A stretch of 64,000 nucleotides of DNA from Vicinamibacterales bacterium (GTDB lineage Bacteria > Acidobacteriota > Vicinamibacteria > Vicinamibacterales > UBA8438): NCBI GenBank assembly GCA_958296065.1, contig CATQHX010000074.1, forward strand, positions 62,001-126,000, in the 5' to 3' direction. The position numbers were made by a program, and so were the translations under genes. Positions 50,686 through 60,254 of this stretch are shown piece after piece. Within the stretch, counting starts at the first letter, position 1. Every line of letters begins with the position of its first letter. Under the pieces are notes generated by a model. It did not search any database. It saw only the letters and a program-made list of their open reading frames with translations, and was not told where the DNA came from.

Positions 50686-51840
50686 CTATGTGTCCGCGCC
50701 GACACCCTGGCGGGTCTCGGCGATCACCAGGTCGACCACGGCCCGCAACGCCTCTTCCTGGGTGTCGCCCTCCAGCCGGCGGAGCCGAAAATGGTCGAGC
50801 TGGCGGTCTGCGCCGCTGCCTTCCCGAATGACGGTGAGCACGTGGCCGAGCTCCCGCTCGCAGCCGAGCGCGTGGGCATCCTCCGCCAGGTCCTCCACCA
50901 GCCGCGCGGCGTAGTCCTCGATGTCCACGCGGCCCTCGCCGCCGGACGTGTCGCCGAAGAACGCCAGCACGCCGTAGCGCTGGGCGAGCCAGCGGTTCTC
51001 CGCGATGATCTCGGTCGGCAAATCGGGGGGCAGCCGCCCCGCCGCGTCGAGGCGCAGCAGGCGCCGGACCAGCGACGCATAGAGCGCCACGACGCCCGCC
51101 ACGTCGGCGAGACGCGGGCAGACGTCGCAGATCCGCAGCTCCACCGTCGGAAAGCGATCGGATGGGCGGATGTCCCACCACAGCTCGCTGCCGCTCCGGA
51201 TGAAGTTCATGCGCCGGTAGGTCGCCAGGAGGCGCTCGTACTCGGCCCACGACGACAGCGGGCTCGGCAGGCTCGTGCGGGGCAGCACGCCCATGATGTT
51301 CAGGCGGTAGGACTTGAAGCCCGTCTCGCGCCCGCCATGGAACGGCGACGACGTGGACAGCGCGTTGAACAGCGGCAGGTACGGCCGCATCGCGGTCATG
51401 ACCCGGATGCGCGAGTCGGGGTCGCCGAAGCCGGCGTGGATGTGCATGCCGCCGATGAGCTGCTGCCGCACGCTCTCCTGAAAGGTGACGACGAATCGCT
51501 GGTAGCGCTCGCGCGGCGTGATCAGTTGGGACTTCCATTCGGCGAACGGGTGGGTCGACGCCCCCAGCACCGCCACGCCGTGCTCCGCGGCGGCCTCGAG
51601 CACCACACGACGGGTCTCGCGCACCGCCTCGCCCGCCTCGGCCACCGACCCGCACACCCGGGTGCTGGTCTCGATCTGCGTCCGCAACACCTCGTGCGCC
51701 ACCGTGTGGGGCCCGCGGTTCCGCTCGCACGCCTCGAAGATGGCCGGGTCCGGATCGGACACCAGGTCGCGGGTATCGGGGTCGACGAGGAAGAACTCCT
51801 CCTCGACGCCGAGGCCGATGTCGAGAGCGGATTCACTCAC
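50686..51840 (-). CDS. YbdK-type carboxylate-amine ligase (glutamate-cysteine ligase 2 family)
   Basis: About 384 residues. Family motifs: GLGVEEEFFLVDPDTRDLVS, HEVLRTQIETSTRVC, GASTHPFAEWKSQLITPRER, GGMHIHAGFGDPDSRIRVMT, STSSPFHGGRETGFKSYRLN and FPTVELRICDVCPRLADVAG. These match the ATP-grasp-free GCS2 fold that makes gamma-glutamyl-cysteine or related amides. The start is probably the GTG at 51840 (AGG 7 bases upstream); a TTG at 51864 is possible. It is followed on its 3' side by the truncated IS end. The gap 51841-52042 holds nothing supported. Confidence 0.9.
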   Translation of the reverse strand: MSESALDIGLGVEEEFFLVDPDTRDLVSDPDPAIFEACERNRGPHTVAHEVLRTQIETSTRVCGSVAEAGEAVRETRRVVLEAAAEHGVAVLGASTHPFAEWKSQLITPRERYQRFVVTFQESVRQQLIGGMHIHAGFGDPDSRIRVMTAMRPYLPLFNALSTSSPFHGGRETGFKSYRLNIMGVLPRTSLPSPLSSWAEYERLLATYRRMNFIRSGSELWWDIRPSDRFPTVELRICDVCPRLADVAGVVALYASLVRRLLRLDAAGRLPPDLPTEIIAENRWLAQRYGVLAFFGDTSGGEGRVDIEDYAARLVEDLAEDAHALGCERELGHVLTVIREGSGADRQLDHFRLRRLEGDTQEEALRAVVDLVIAETRQGVGADT

Positions 51841-52042
51841 GGCGATGCCTGCGTCATCTGCCAACTCCGGGACCGCCGCCTTCGACGCCAGTCAGTCCTC
51901 ATGTTCATGGCGACGCGCCCCGACCGCCGGGTCGCTCTCGAGAGAGTGGCTCGTTTCCGGTCCGCGAGCACGGCAAGGGTGCAACGGAGGAGACTCGTCG
52001 CCCCTGGACTCCGGTGCAGCCGGCGAAACATGAGCCCCGGTC

Positions 52043-53800
52043 CTACCAGCCGTCACGGGGCGGCGTCGGCGCGTCCACGCGAACCGTCACGATGTCCGTG
52101 TCGTGGAACTGCTGGTGACGAACCGACGAGGCGATGTGGCGCAACAGGCGCAGCGACACCTCCCGCTCCACCAGCAGGTCGTCGGGCCGCTCCGCGAGCA
52201 GCCCGATGCGGTCCTGGATGTTCTCCTCGCCGACCGCGGCGACGAACTCGAGGACCGCACCCTCCGTTTCCCTGCGCGCCGTCAGGAACAGGCGCCGTCG
52301 CGCGCGTTCCTCGCCGGCCTCGTCCTCGCCCACCAGCGTCAGCAGCGTCTCCTCGCTGGCCGCGTCCAGGCGGTCCACCATCTTCGAGTCCCAGCCGCTG
52401 CGCACCGCGAACTTGCCGATGAACTTCCGGATCCTCGGCAGGACCGACACGTCGGCCTCCACCTCGAGCCGGCTCACCCGCGGCGCCGTCACCTCCAGAA
52501 ACAGGGTCATCCCGATGGCCACCAGACCGCCGACGGTGATGCCGTTCGCGAGCAGGCCGCCCGCGACCTCCGCGAGGTACTCGGGAAACAGCACGCCGTT
52601 CTGACAGCCGACGCCGACCCAGAAGCCCAACCCCGCGATGAGTCCCTTGCGGTGGTCGATGCCGCCCTGGATGACCTCCGCCATGCCCCGTACGAAGATC
52701 AGGGCCAGGAGGACGATCAGGTAGGCGGCATACACCGGTCCCGGGACGGCCAGGACCGCGGCCAGCGCCTTGGGGAGGAACGCGAGCACGATCATCAGCG
52801 CTCCCGCCGCGACGCCGACGCTGCGGGCGGCGACCCCGGTGATCTCGATCGTCGGGACCGCGACGGTGGTCGTCTGGGTCGGCATGATGCCGCCGACCCC
52901 GCACAGCAGCTTGCTGACCCCGTCGGCGGCCACCGCGCCTTCCACGACCCGGTAGTCCACCGCCCGCGCCCGCCGCCACGACACGCGCTGGACCGCGACG
53001 GCGGCGGTGATGGTCTGGATGGTCCCGATGACGGCCACGAACGCGAAGGCGGGCAGAAGCCCTGCGAACGCCGGCCCGAAGTCGAGATCGAGGCCCGGCC
53101 ACGCCCCCTGCGGCAGCCCTACCCAGGACGCCCGGAGCACGCGTTCGACGTCGTACAGTCCGAAGGCCGCCGCGACGACCGAGCCGGTGACGACCCCCAG
53201 CAGCGGCGCCCACAGACGCAGCCGTGGCGCCGCCTTGAGGTGGATCACGCTGATGACGAGCACCGTCGCCGCCGCGGTCAGCGGCGCCGCCGGCCCCGGC
53301 ACGCCTTCCGGCACGTCGGTCAGGCGGCCGAAGACGACGGGCAGCACGGTGGCCGGTATCAGCATGTTCACGGTGCCGACGATGGTCGGGGTGAGGAACC
53401 GGCGGAACAGCGACAGGCGCGCGGATATCGCGAGCGGAAGCAGGGACGAGACGATGACGAGGACGGCGAGCACGCCCGGGCCGCCCTCGGCGAGGGCGGT
53501 CACGCAGATGCCGATGAAGGCCGCGGCCGGGCCCGTCGTCAGGATGTAACCGGCGCCGATCCGGCCGATACGCAACGCCTGCAGGACCGTGGCGACGCCG
53601 CTGACGGCCACCGTGCAGAACACGGCCCACGACAGGTAGGCCTCGGTCTCGCCCGCGGCCCTGACCACGATCGTGGGGAACGCGACCAGTCCGGTGATGC
53701 CGAGCACGACGAGCTGCGCGCCGCATCCGAGCACGAAGCCGCCCGGAGGGCGCTCGTCGGGCTGGTAGCGAAGGTCGCGATCCCGGTCCTTGCGACTCAT
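52043..53800 (-). CDS. NCS2-type permease with C-terminal HATPase-like domain (copy 2)
   Basis: 585 residues from ATG at 53800; an open frame extends further but has no link to it. Permease part: LVVLGITGLVAFPTIVVRAA, GRIGAGYILTTGPAAAFIGI, TPTIVGTVNMLIPATVLPVV, GVSKLLCGVGGIMPTQTTTV and FWVGVGCQNGVLFPEYLAEV. The C-terminal domain (about 455-585) reads IRKFIGKFAVRSGWDSKMVD, RLDAASEETLLTLVGEDEAG, VLEFVAAVGEENIQDRIGLL and VSLRLLRHIASSVRHQQFHD. The strong match to copy 1 continues through both parts, so the fusion is old and maintained. It follows the DUF5916 gene by 53 bp and may be its operon partner. Confidence 0.85.
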   Translation of the reverse strand: MSRKDRDRDLRYQPDERPPGGFVLGCGAQLVVLGITGLVAFPTIVVRAAGETEAYLSWAVFCTVAVSGVATVLQALRIGRIGAGYILTTGPAAAFIGICVTALAEGGPGVLAVLVIVSSLLPLAISARLSLFRRFLTPTIVGTVNMLIPATVLPVVFGRLTDVPEGVPGPAAPLTAAATVLVISVIHLKAAPRLRLWAPLLGVVTGSVVAAAFGLYDVERVLRASWVGLPQGAWPGLDLDFGPAFAGLLPAFAFVAVIGTIQTITAAVAVQRVSWRRARAVDYRVVEGAVAADGVSKLLCGVGGIMPTQTTTVAVPTIEITGVAARSVGVAAGALMIVLAFLPKALAAVLAVPGPVYAAYLIVLLALIFVRGMAEVIQGGIDHRKGLIAGLGFWVGVGCQNGVLFPEYLAEVAGGLLANGITVGGLVAIGMTLFLEVTAPRVSRLEVEADVSVLPRIRKFIGKFAVRSGWDSKMVDRLDAASEETLLTLVGEDEAGEERARRRLFLTARRETEGAVLEFVAAVGEENIQDRIGLLAERPDDLLVEREVSLRLLRHIASSVRHQQFHDTDIVTVRVDAPTPPRDGW

Positions 53801-53853
53801 GTGAATCTCACCGGGCGTGTCGGCCCCGTGTCCAGGCCCGGCAGCGGCGGCCG

Positions 53854-56229
53854 TCAGAAACGGAACAGCTTGTTGAACTTGACGACGAGACCGCGGTTCC
53901 GCAGACTCCAGCCCCGGTCGGGCCGCAACGCGCCGGTGACGTCGTGGTCGTCGGTGTAGACCACGAACAGCTCGCTGCCCGGGCTGTACTCCCAGCGCAG
54001 GCGCAGGTTGCTGCCGAAGGACTTGCCGGCCGAGTTGTACTGAACGAGCCCGCTGAAGAACATGCGCGGGTTGAACGCGTAGTTGATCCGCGCCACCGCC
54101 AGGTTCGTCTGGAAGGCGCCGAACGGGGTGTCGATCCAGTTGAACGACACCGTCGGCTCCACCGACATCTGCGGCAGCACGCCGATTCGGCCCTGCGTCA
54201 ACTCCAGCGTCGTCAGGTCCCCGCCGAAGTAGGCGCCCCGCCTCAACGCCGCCGTCCCGTTGATGCGCCGCTGCTGGCCGATGGAGTACGCCACCTGAAC
54301 ATCGGAGAAGCCGTAACCTCCCGCCGGGATCGAGAAACCGGAACCGGGGGCGACGAACGGCCGGACCAACAGCTCGTAGCTGTCGGTCGCCGTAAAGGTC
54401 AGCCGGTCGCTGGACTCGAACTCGGTCTGGAACGCCACGATGTTCTGGCGCGTCTCCAGGTGGTTCTCGTCGGCGGTGACGATGTAGTCGATGCTCCCTT
54501 CCAGGCTGAACTGCCGAACGCTCTCGATCGACTGCGGCCGCGGGCTGAAGCGTGCCGACGTGAAGGTGCGCCGGAAGTTGTCGCGCCGCAAGAAGCCCAC
54601 CTCCGGCAGGAAGTTGTCCTCCACCGCGAGGTGATCCACCTGGAAGCCGTAGCGGTCCGCCGCGTACTCGAACTTGCCCTGGTAGCTCAGGTCCTTGCCT
54701 CGGTACTCGGGATCGGGCAGCCGCGTACGGGCAAGATACGTAATCAGACTGACGTTCTCGAAGAAGGCGAAGGTTCCGTCGATGCCGTAGGCCTGGCTGG
54801 CGCCCGGCGCCACCCGCGAGACCGACCGGTTGGTGAACATCCCGCCGATCGAGCTGCGGCGCAGGATATCGCGCCGCAGCCGCACCACGGTGAAGTTGGT
54901 CGGCTCGGTGGCCGAAAGCACCTCGTCGCCGGCGTGGATGTTCAGCGCCCCGACGTCGAACTGCCCGACCTTCCCGGTCACCCGCGCGCCCCCGACGATC
55001 GGCACCACCCGGGACGCGCCGTCGGGACCCCGCTCCAGACCGATCTTCCGGCTGTAGAAGAGTTGCGGCACGTTGACGTCGCCGAAGAACCCGCCGACCG
55101 GCTCGCCGGCCGGGCCGGCGACGCGCGTGATGCCGCCGCGAGCGAAGCCGAAGATGCCCCGTCCTTCGAGGAAGAACTCCCGCTTCTCGGGAAAGAACAA
55201 CGGAAAGCGGGTCAGATTCACCTGCCGCTCGTCCACCTCTACCTGGGCGAAGTCCGTGTTCCATGTGAAGTCGGCGGTCAGGTTCTGGGTGATGCCGTAC
55301 TTGACGTCGATGCCGCCGTCGCCGCTGCCCTCGTCGATCCTCACCGGGGTCGCGGCCATGTCCGTGGTCAAGCCGCCGATGGCATACGGCTTGATCTCGA
55401 TGTTGCGGCCCGCAGGCGGAGGCTCGATGCCAACCAGCGAGCCGGCCTGCGAAATGCGGAACATCCCCCGGGCGCCGCTGCCGGCTCCGGACGCGACCGG
55501 CAACCGCGTCAGGTACGCCCACTCGTTCTTGCGCCGAATGGCCCGGCGGAGCTGGACGCCCCAGATATGAGGCGGCTCCGAGCGGTAGCGCAGGGTCCTG
55601 AACGGAATCTCCATCTCCAACGTCCAGCCGCCGTCGAAACGCCCGCTTCGCACATCCCACACCGGGTTCCAGTCCGTGTTCGGATTGCCCTCGTTCATGA
55701 ACTGCGCGTCGGCGCGGGCGCCGAGCGGATTCGTGTAGAACAGCAATCCGTTGCGGCGGTCGTAGAACGTATCGAACAGAACGGCGAAGGTATCGTTCTG
55801 CCGCAACTGGTTGGTGTCGCGGCGCATCTCGTTCGCCACCCACTGGCTCTCCGGGGCCGAGTCCCAGACCCGCGCCGACACGTAGATGTTCGTCTCGTCG
55901 AACAGGATCCACGCCTCGGTCCGCTCCGTCGCCGCCGCCCCCACGTCGGGCGTCAATTGAATGAAGCCGCTGATGGCGGGAACGGTCCCGTAGACGGCTT
56001 CGTCCAGCACGCCGTCGAGGTCGATGCTCCCGTCCAGCCTGATCGCACGAACCGTCGCCCGACCCTCCTCGTCGCGCGTCATCACCGCCGGCGGAACGGG
56101 AGCCGCCGGGCCATCGATGAGAGCTGGATCGACCATGCCCGTGAAGTCCACCTGGCCGGCGGGCGCCTGGCGCACGAAGCCCGACAGCAGAAGAACCGAC
56201 GCGATCACCAGGCACTTCGTCCGCAACAA
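53854..56229 (-). CDS. DUF5916-type outer-membrane protein with CBM9-like N-terminus
   Basis: About 791 residues. The start is taken at a TTG (56229) after GAGG; the hydrophobic leader RTKCLVIASVLLLSGFVRQA follows. Residues 60-230 form a CBM9-like sheet (IRLDGSIDLDGVLDEAVYGT, SARVWDSAPESQWVANEMRR). The rest has outer-membrane barrel strands (VDVKYGITQ-like, FTWNTDFAQVEVDERQVNLT, FPLFFPEKREFFLEGRGIFG, LFYSRKIGLERGPDGASRVV), ending in Phe (VVKFNKLFRF), the usual barrel signature. DUF5916 proteins are widespread in Bacteroidota and Acidobacteriota; the transported or bound molecule is unknown. Confidence 0.85.
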   Translation of the reverse strand: MLRTKCLVIASVLLLSGFVRQAPAGQVDFTGMVDPALIDGPAAPVPPAVMTRDEEGRATVRAIRLDGSIDLDGVLDEAVYGTVPAISGFIQLTPDVGAAATERTEAWILFDETNIYVSARVWDSAPESQWVANEMRRDTNQLRQNDTFAVLFDTFYDRRNGLLFYTNPLGARADAQFMNEGNPNTDWNPVWDVRSGRFDGGWTLEMEIPFRTLRYRSEPPHIWGVQLRRAIRRKNEWAYLTRLPVASGAGSGARGMFRISQAGSLVGIEPPPAGRNIEIKPYAIGGLTTDMAATPVRIDEGSGDGGIDVKYGITQNLTADFTWNTDFAQVEVDERQVNLTRFPLFFPEKREFFLEGRGIFGFARGGITRVAGPAGEPVGGFFGDVNVPQLFYSRKIGLERGPDGASRVVPIVGGARVTGKVGQFDVGALNIHAGDEVLSATEPTNFTVVRLRRDILRRSSIGGMFTNRSVSRVAPGASQAYGIDGTFAFFENVSLITYLARTRLPDPEYRGKDLSYQGKFEYAADRYGFQVDHLAVEDNFLPEVGFLRRDNFRRTFTSARFSPRPQSIESVRQFSLEGSIDYIVTADENHLETRQNIVAFQTEFESSDRLTFTATDSYELLVRPFVAPGSGFSIPAGGYGFSDVQVAYSIGQQRRINGTAALRRGAYFGGDLTTLELTQGRIGVLPQMSVEPTVSFNWIDTPFGAFQTNLAVARINYAFNPRMFFSGLVQYNSAGKSFGSNLRLRWEYSPGSELFVVYTDDHDVTGALRPDRGWSLRNRGLVVKFNKLFRF

Positions 56230-56464
56230 TCGATCCTCACCGTGGCCCGTCGCCGTCGAGGGGCGATTCGGCAGACCAACACCGCCTGCACTGCCCGAGA
56301 CGCAGGACGTTGCAAGGCCGATGTAGCGCAGCCAGACTGGAAAGATCACCAAGATTCCATCCCTATGTCTTCTGCGTCGCGGCCATCGTCCTCTTCAGCT
56401 TCGGGTGCTCCGGCAGTCCGACCGAGCCGAGCCGCGAGGCCAATGGACCCAAAGGCCAGAGGTC

Positions 56465-57496
56465 CTACCTGGATTCGAGGTCGGCATCCCGCGCCAGAGC
56501 CACGCCGAGGGCGTTTACCATGGCGTAGTTCCCCTCGTGGCACGCGTATTCCAGTATCCCCTCCGGACTCCCAATGGTCGTCAGCGGAATCGCGCCGGTC
56601 CACGGTTCCGTGTACAGGTCCGGATCGTCGACCGTGAACCGGTATTCGATGAACTCGTCGGATACTCGCGTGAACCGTTCCGTAAGGTTCAGGGCACTGC
56701 TCGCCCCGCGGTAGGTTCCGCTGCCGCCCCCGCCGTGGGGTATGAGGCTGAACTCGTTGCCGACGAAATTGGTCGTCTCGACCACGAGCGTGTCGCCCTC
56801 CCAGCGTCCCACCGAGTCTCCGAGCCACTGGCGCATGTGCGGAGGAAGGTGTGACCTGCCGTCCACGGGAATGATGCGGGCCTCATGGATCATCTCGTAG
56901 ACGATGACGACGTACCCCGGAACCTGGAGGAAGTGGTAGACGTTGTTGGCTATCCGGGGAAACATCGCATCCGGCAAGCCGCGCGAGATGCAGCGCATCC
57001 ACACGGTGACATCCTCGACCCAGGCGCCCGGCCGCGGCTCGTCCAGGGACAGGCCCCGGCGAGCTTCCTGCCAAGCGTCCCAGCGCTGCTGCGCGTCGGG
57101 CGTCAGGGGCGGCAACTTGCCGTTGACGGGCTCTACGATGAAGTGCGTGACGTCGATCGGCGGCGTCGCTCCTGCCCGGGCGCCCTCACCCCAGACATCC
57201 CAGTCATAGGTAAGGCTTGCGGCGCCGGGGAGCCTGGGGCGATTGCGCCTCCTTCTTTCCGTCTCCGCGATGTCCTCCTCGGTCTGGAGTTCGAGGGGCG
57301 TCGCATTCCACGGGGTGTTGTTCCATATGCCTTGGAGGTCGGGGTCTCCCCACGGCGTCCGTGGCTGTTCCCATGTCTCATCCTTCACCGCCGCCCCCAC
57401 GGCATCCGTCACTTGACCCGTTGCGCCGTGTACGCCCAGCAACAAGACGACGCCCGCAACCACGAAGCGCACTGCACAGCGATGTCTGCAACTCAT
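56465..57496 (-). CDS. secreted protein of unknown function
   Basis: 343 residues; GGGAGGTTCAGG precedes the ATG. Signal peptide (VRFVVAGVVLLLGVHGATGQ). The mature part begins EQPRTPWGDPDLQGIWNNTP, a hallmark of a large group of Acidobacteriota exported proteins. It continues with RCISRGLPDAMFPRIANNVY, GYVVIVYEMIHEARIIPVDG and RWEGDTLVVETTNFVGNEFS. The GRSHLPPHMRQWLGDSVGRW stretch is conserved in the group. The fold is probably beta-sandwich; the function is unknown. It lies upstream of the DUF5916 gene on the same strand with a 235-bp gap. Confidence 0.75.
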   Translation of the reverse strand: MSCRHRCAVRFVVAGVVLLLGVHGATGQVTDAVGAAVKDETWEQPRTPWGDPDLQGIWNNTPWNATPLELQTEEDIAETERRRRNRPRLPGAASLTYDWDVWGEGARAGATPPIDVTHFIVEPVNGKLPPLTPDAQQRWDAWQEARRGLSLDEPRPGAWVEDVTVWMRCISRGLPDAMFPRIANNVYHFLQVPGYVVIVYEMIHEARIIPVDGRSHLPPHMRQWLGDSVGRWEGDTLVVETTNFVGNEFSLIPHGGGGSGTYRGASSALNLTERFTRVSDEFIEYRFTVDDPDLYTEPWTGAIPLTTIGSPEGILEYACHEGNYAMVNALGVALARDADLESR

Positions 57497-57905
57497 CCTG
57501 AACCTCCCATCCCGGTGGCACGACTAAACTACGGCATAGCCGGGTAGCGACGGTGACGGCGGTGTCGGGATCGGGGGCGGTGGGCGGCTTGGTCCGGATG
57601 AGCCTGGCCCCGGTGTGGTCGCGCTGGTCATCAGGTTACACACCCACGGCGGACCACGGCCTGGCCACAGCCCGCGGCCGCCTGCTCGCCCAGATCAGGC
57701 GGCTGATCGACAACCCGCCGCCGCTGGAAGACGCCGAGCTGGCCGTCGAATTCCCCGCCCCCTTCACGTTGCGCGCCTGGACAAACAGATCCTAGCAGGC
57801 AAAGAGACATATTACGGCTACAATTGATGTGCATATGGTCTCATATAAGCAATAACAGGCGGTCTTCGGACCGACCCATGCGCCACTCCGGCGAGACAAG
57901 GAACC
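57497..57905. other. intergenic region upstream of the second kinase-regulator gene
   Basis: Most of it is GC-rich with no supported gene. The last 110 bp (57795-57905) turn AT-rich, with TATTACGG and CATATAAGC-like stretches. They probably contain the promoter of the kinase-regulator gene, whose ATG at 57906 follows AAGGAACC. Confidence 0.35.
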
Positions 57906-60254
57906 ATGACCGAGCATCCCGACGCGTCAGGGCGACAGATCGCGGCGTTGCAGGAACGCGTCTCCAGAGTGTCGGCGGCCGTCCTGCGTGTGAGCGCGAG
58001 CCTCGACCTCGAGACCGTCCTGCGAGAGGTCGTCGACAGCGCCCGCGCCCTGACCGGGGCGCGCGCCGGCGCGATCACGACGGTCGACGAGGCGGGCCGC
58101 CTCCTGCAGTTCGTGAACTCCGGGATCACGCCGGAGGAAGACGCGGCCGTGCAGGCCTGGGCCGACGGGTTTCGGTTCTTCGAACACCTCCGGGACCTGC
58201 CGGGACCGGTGAGAGTCAGCGACATGCACGGCTACCTCAAGTCCCTCGGCCTGGCCCTCGACGACGTGTTGCTGCCCTACCGCACCATGCAGGCAACGCC
58301 GATGCGCCATCGGGGCGTCCACGTGGGCAGCTTCTTCCTCACCGAGAAGGAAGGCGGGCGGGAGTTCACGAGCGAGGACGAAGAGGTGCTCGTACTCTTC
58401 GCCGCCCAGGCGGCGACGGCCATCGCCAACGCCCGCGCCTACCGGGACGAGCAGCAGGCCCGGGCTGACCTTGAGGCCCTGGTCGATACCTCCCCAGTCG
58501 GCGTGGTGGTCTTCGCTGCCCGGACCGGCCGGCTGGTGTCGCTCAACCGGGAGGCCAGGCGCATCGTCGGGGGCCTGGGCCGCCCGGTGGACGAGCTGCT
58601 GGAGACGATGACCGTGCGGCGCGGCGACGGGCGGGAGGTGGCCTTGACGGAGCTGCCGCTGGCGCAGCAGCTGAGCAGCGGCGAGACCGTGCGGGCCGAG
58701 GAGATCGAATTGTCGGTTCCCGACGGCCCGAGCGTGAAGACGTTGGTCAACGCTACGCCGATCCCGGCGACCACCGGCGAGGTCGAGTCGGTCGTGGTCA
58801 CCATGCAGGACCTCTCCCCGCTCGAGGAGCTGGAGCGCATGCGGGCACAGTTTCTGGGCATGGTGAGCCACGAGCTGCGGGCCCCGCTGGCCTCCATCAT
58901 CGGGTCGACCACCACCCTGCTGCGTGACTCTCCGCGGCTGGATCGAGCCGAGATGCACGAGTTCTTCCGGATCATCGACCAACAGGCCCACCACATGCGC
59001 GGTCTCATCGGCGACCTGCTGGACCAGGGGCGCATCGAGGCCGGCATGCTGTCGGTTTCGCCCGAGCCAGCGGCGGTGGCCGACTTGGTGGAGGAGGCCC
59101 GCAACACGTTCCTGAGCGCCGGCAGCCGGCACGTCGTGCGTATCGACCTGCCGGAGGACCTGCCGCCGGTCATGGCCGACGGGCAGCGCGTCGTCCAGGT
59201 CCTGACGAACCTCCTCTCGAACGCGGCGAGGCACGCGCCCGAGTCGTCGCCAATCCGGGTGGCGGCATCGCTGGACGGCGTGCACGTGGCGGTCTCGGTG
59301 GCCGACGACGGCCGGGGCGTGCCGCCGGAGCGGCTCCCGCACCTGTTCAAGAAGTACGCAGCCGGCGTCGGCGGCGACCCGGCCGGCGGCGGCGGGGTCG
59401 GTCTCGGCTTGGTCATCTGCAAGGGGCTGGTGGAGGCGCACGGCGGCCGCATCTGGGCCGAGAGCGCGGGGGTGGGCCGCGGCACCCGCGTCACCTTCAC
59501 GGTCCCGGTGGCCGAGGCAGCCTTCACCGCCCGGAAGCGGTCCGCCGCGCCGCACGACACGCCCGGGCGGACGCCCATCCTCGTGGTCGACGACGACCCG
59601 CAGACGCTGCGCTACGTCCGGGATGCACTCGTGACGGAAGACTACACGCCGGTGGTGACGGGCGACCCCGATGCTCTTCCCGGTCTCCTGAGGAAGCACC
59701 GACCCCGGCTGGTGCTGCTGGATCTGGTGCTCCCCGGGGTCGACGGCATAGCGCTGATGGAGCAGGTCGCCGGGTTGGCCGACCTGCCGGTCATCTTCAT
59801 TTCGGCCTACGGCCGGGACGAGATCGTCGCCAGGGCGCTGGATGCGGGGGCCGCCGACTACATCGTCAAGCCGTTCTCGCCGACGGAGCTGACGGCGCGG
59901 GTGCGGGCGGCGCTGCGCCGGCACGCCGAGCCCGAGCCCTTCCGGTCGGGGGAGCTGGTCATCCGCTACGAGCAACGCCAGGTCACGTTGAAGGGCCGGC
60001 CCGTGGAGTTGACGCCCATCGAGTACGAGCTGCTGCGCGTGCTCTCGCTCAACTCGGGCAGAGTGTTGACCTACAACGACTTGCGTCGCCAGGCGTGGGG
60101 CGAGCGAGACCGCCGGGGCTCCACCAGCGACCAGAAGCTGGTGCGTGCCGTCGTACAACGGCTCCGTGGAAAGCTCGGCGAGGACGCGGCCAGTCCTGCC
60201 TACCTCGTCAACGAGCGCGGGGTTGGCTACCGCATGCCCGACCGCGATGTGTAG
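57906..60254 (+). CDS. one-piece two-component regulator: GAF-PAS-HisKA-HATPase-REC-winged helix (copy 2)
   Basis: 782 residues. Same domain order as the gene at 5445: GAF (about 32-176), PAS (187-305), HisKA with H322 in MVSHELRAPLAS, and HATPase with LTNLLSNAARHAPE and GVGLGLVICKGLVEAHGG. The receiver has ILVVDDDPQTLRYVRDALVT, phospho-Asp in LVLLDLVLPG and DYIVKPFSPTELTARVRAAL. The OmpR-type winged helix runs LTPIEYELLRVLSLNSGRVL to YLVNERGVGYRMP. No membrane segment is visible, so sensing is cytoplasmic, perhaps through the GAF domain. It extends 20 residues further at its N-terminus than the TTG start of copy 1. The 60255-61007 gap follows, then a PQQ dehydrogenase gene. Confidence 0.9.
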   Translation: MTEHPDASGRQIAALQERVSRVSAAVLRVSASLDLETVLREVVDSARALTGARAGAITTVDEAGRLLQFVNSGITPEEDAAVQAWADGFRFFEHLRDLPGPVRVSDMHGYLKSLGLALDDVLLPYRTMQATPMRHRGVHVGSFFLTEKEGGREFTSEDEEVLVLFAAQAATAIANARAYRDEQQARADLEALVDTSPVGVVVFAARTGRLVSLNREARRIVGGLGRPVDELLETMTVRRGDGREVALTELPLAQQLSSGETVRAEEIELSVPDGPSVKTLVNATPIPATTGEVESVVVTMQDLSPLEELERMRAQFLGMVSHELRAPLASIIGSTTTLLRDSPRLDRAEMHEFFRIIDQQAHHMRGLIGDLLDQGRIEAGMLSVSPEPAAVADLVEEARNTFLSAGSRHVVRIDLPEDLPPVMADGQRVVQVLTNLLSNAARHAPESSPIRVAASLDGVHVAVSVADDGRGVPPERLPHLFKKYAAGVGGDPAGGGGVGLGLVICKGLVEAHGGRIWAESAGVGRGTRVTFTVPVAEAAFTARKRSAAPHDTPGRTPILVVDDDPQTLRYVRDALVTEDYTPVVTGDPDALPGLLRKHRPRLVLLDLVLPGVDGIALMEQVAGLADLPVIFISAYGRDEIVARALDAGAADYIVKPFSPTELTARVRAALRRHAEPEPFRSGELVIRYEQRQVTLKGRPVELTPIEYELLRVLSLNSGRVLTYNDLRRQAWGERDRRGSTSDQKLVRAVVQRLRGKLGEDAASPAYLVNERGVGYRMPDRDV

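Noticed and set aside
52043..56215. A 1390-residue open frame spanning the permease and the DUF5916 gene
   Set aside because: Only the last 585 residues are protein-like (the permease from ATG 53800); the upstream part is an out-of-frame shadow of the DUF5916 gene.
57553..57834. Short genes on either strand upstream of the second kinase-regulator
   Set aside because: Neither frame shows a recognised domain, ribosome site or protein-like composition.
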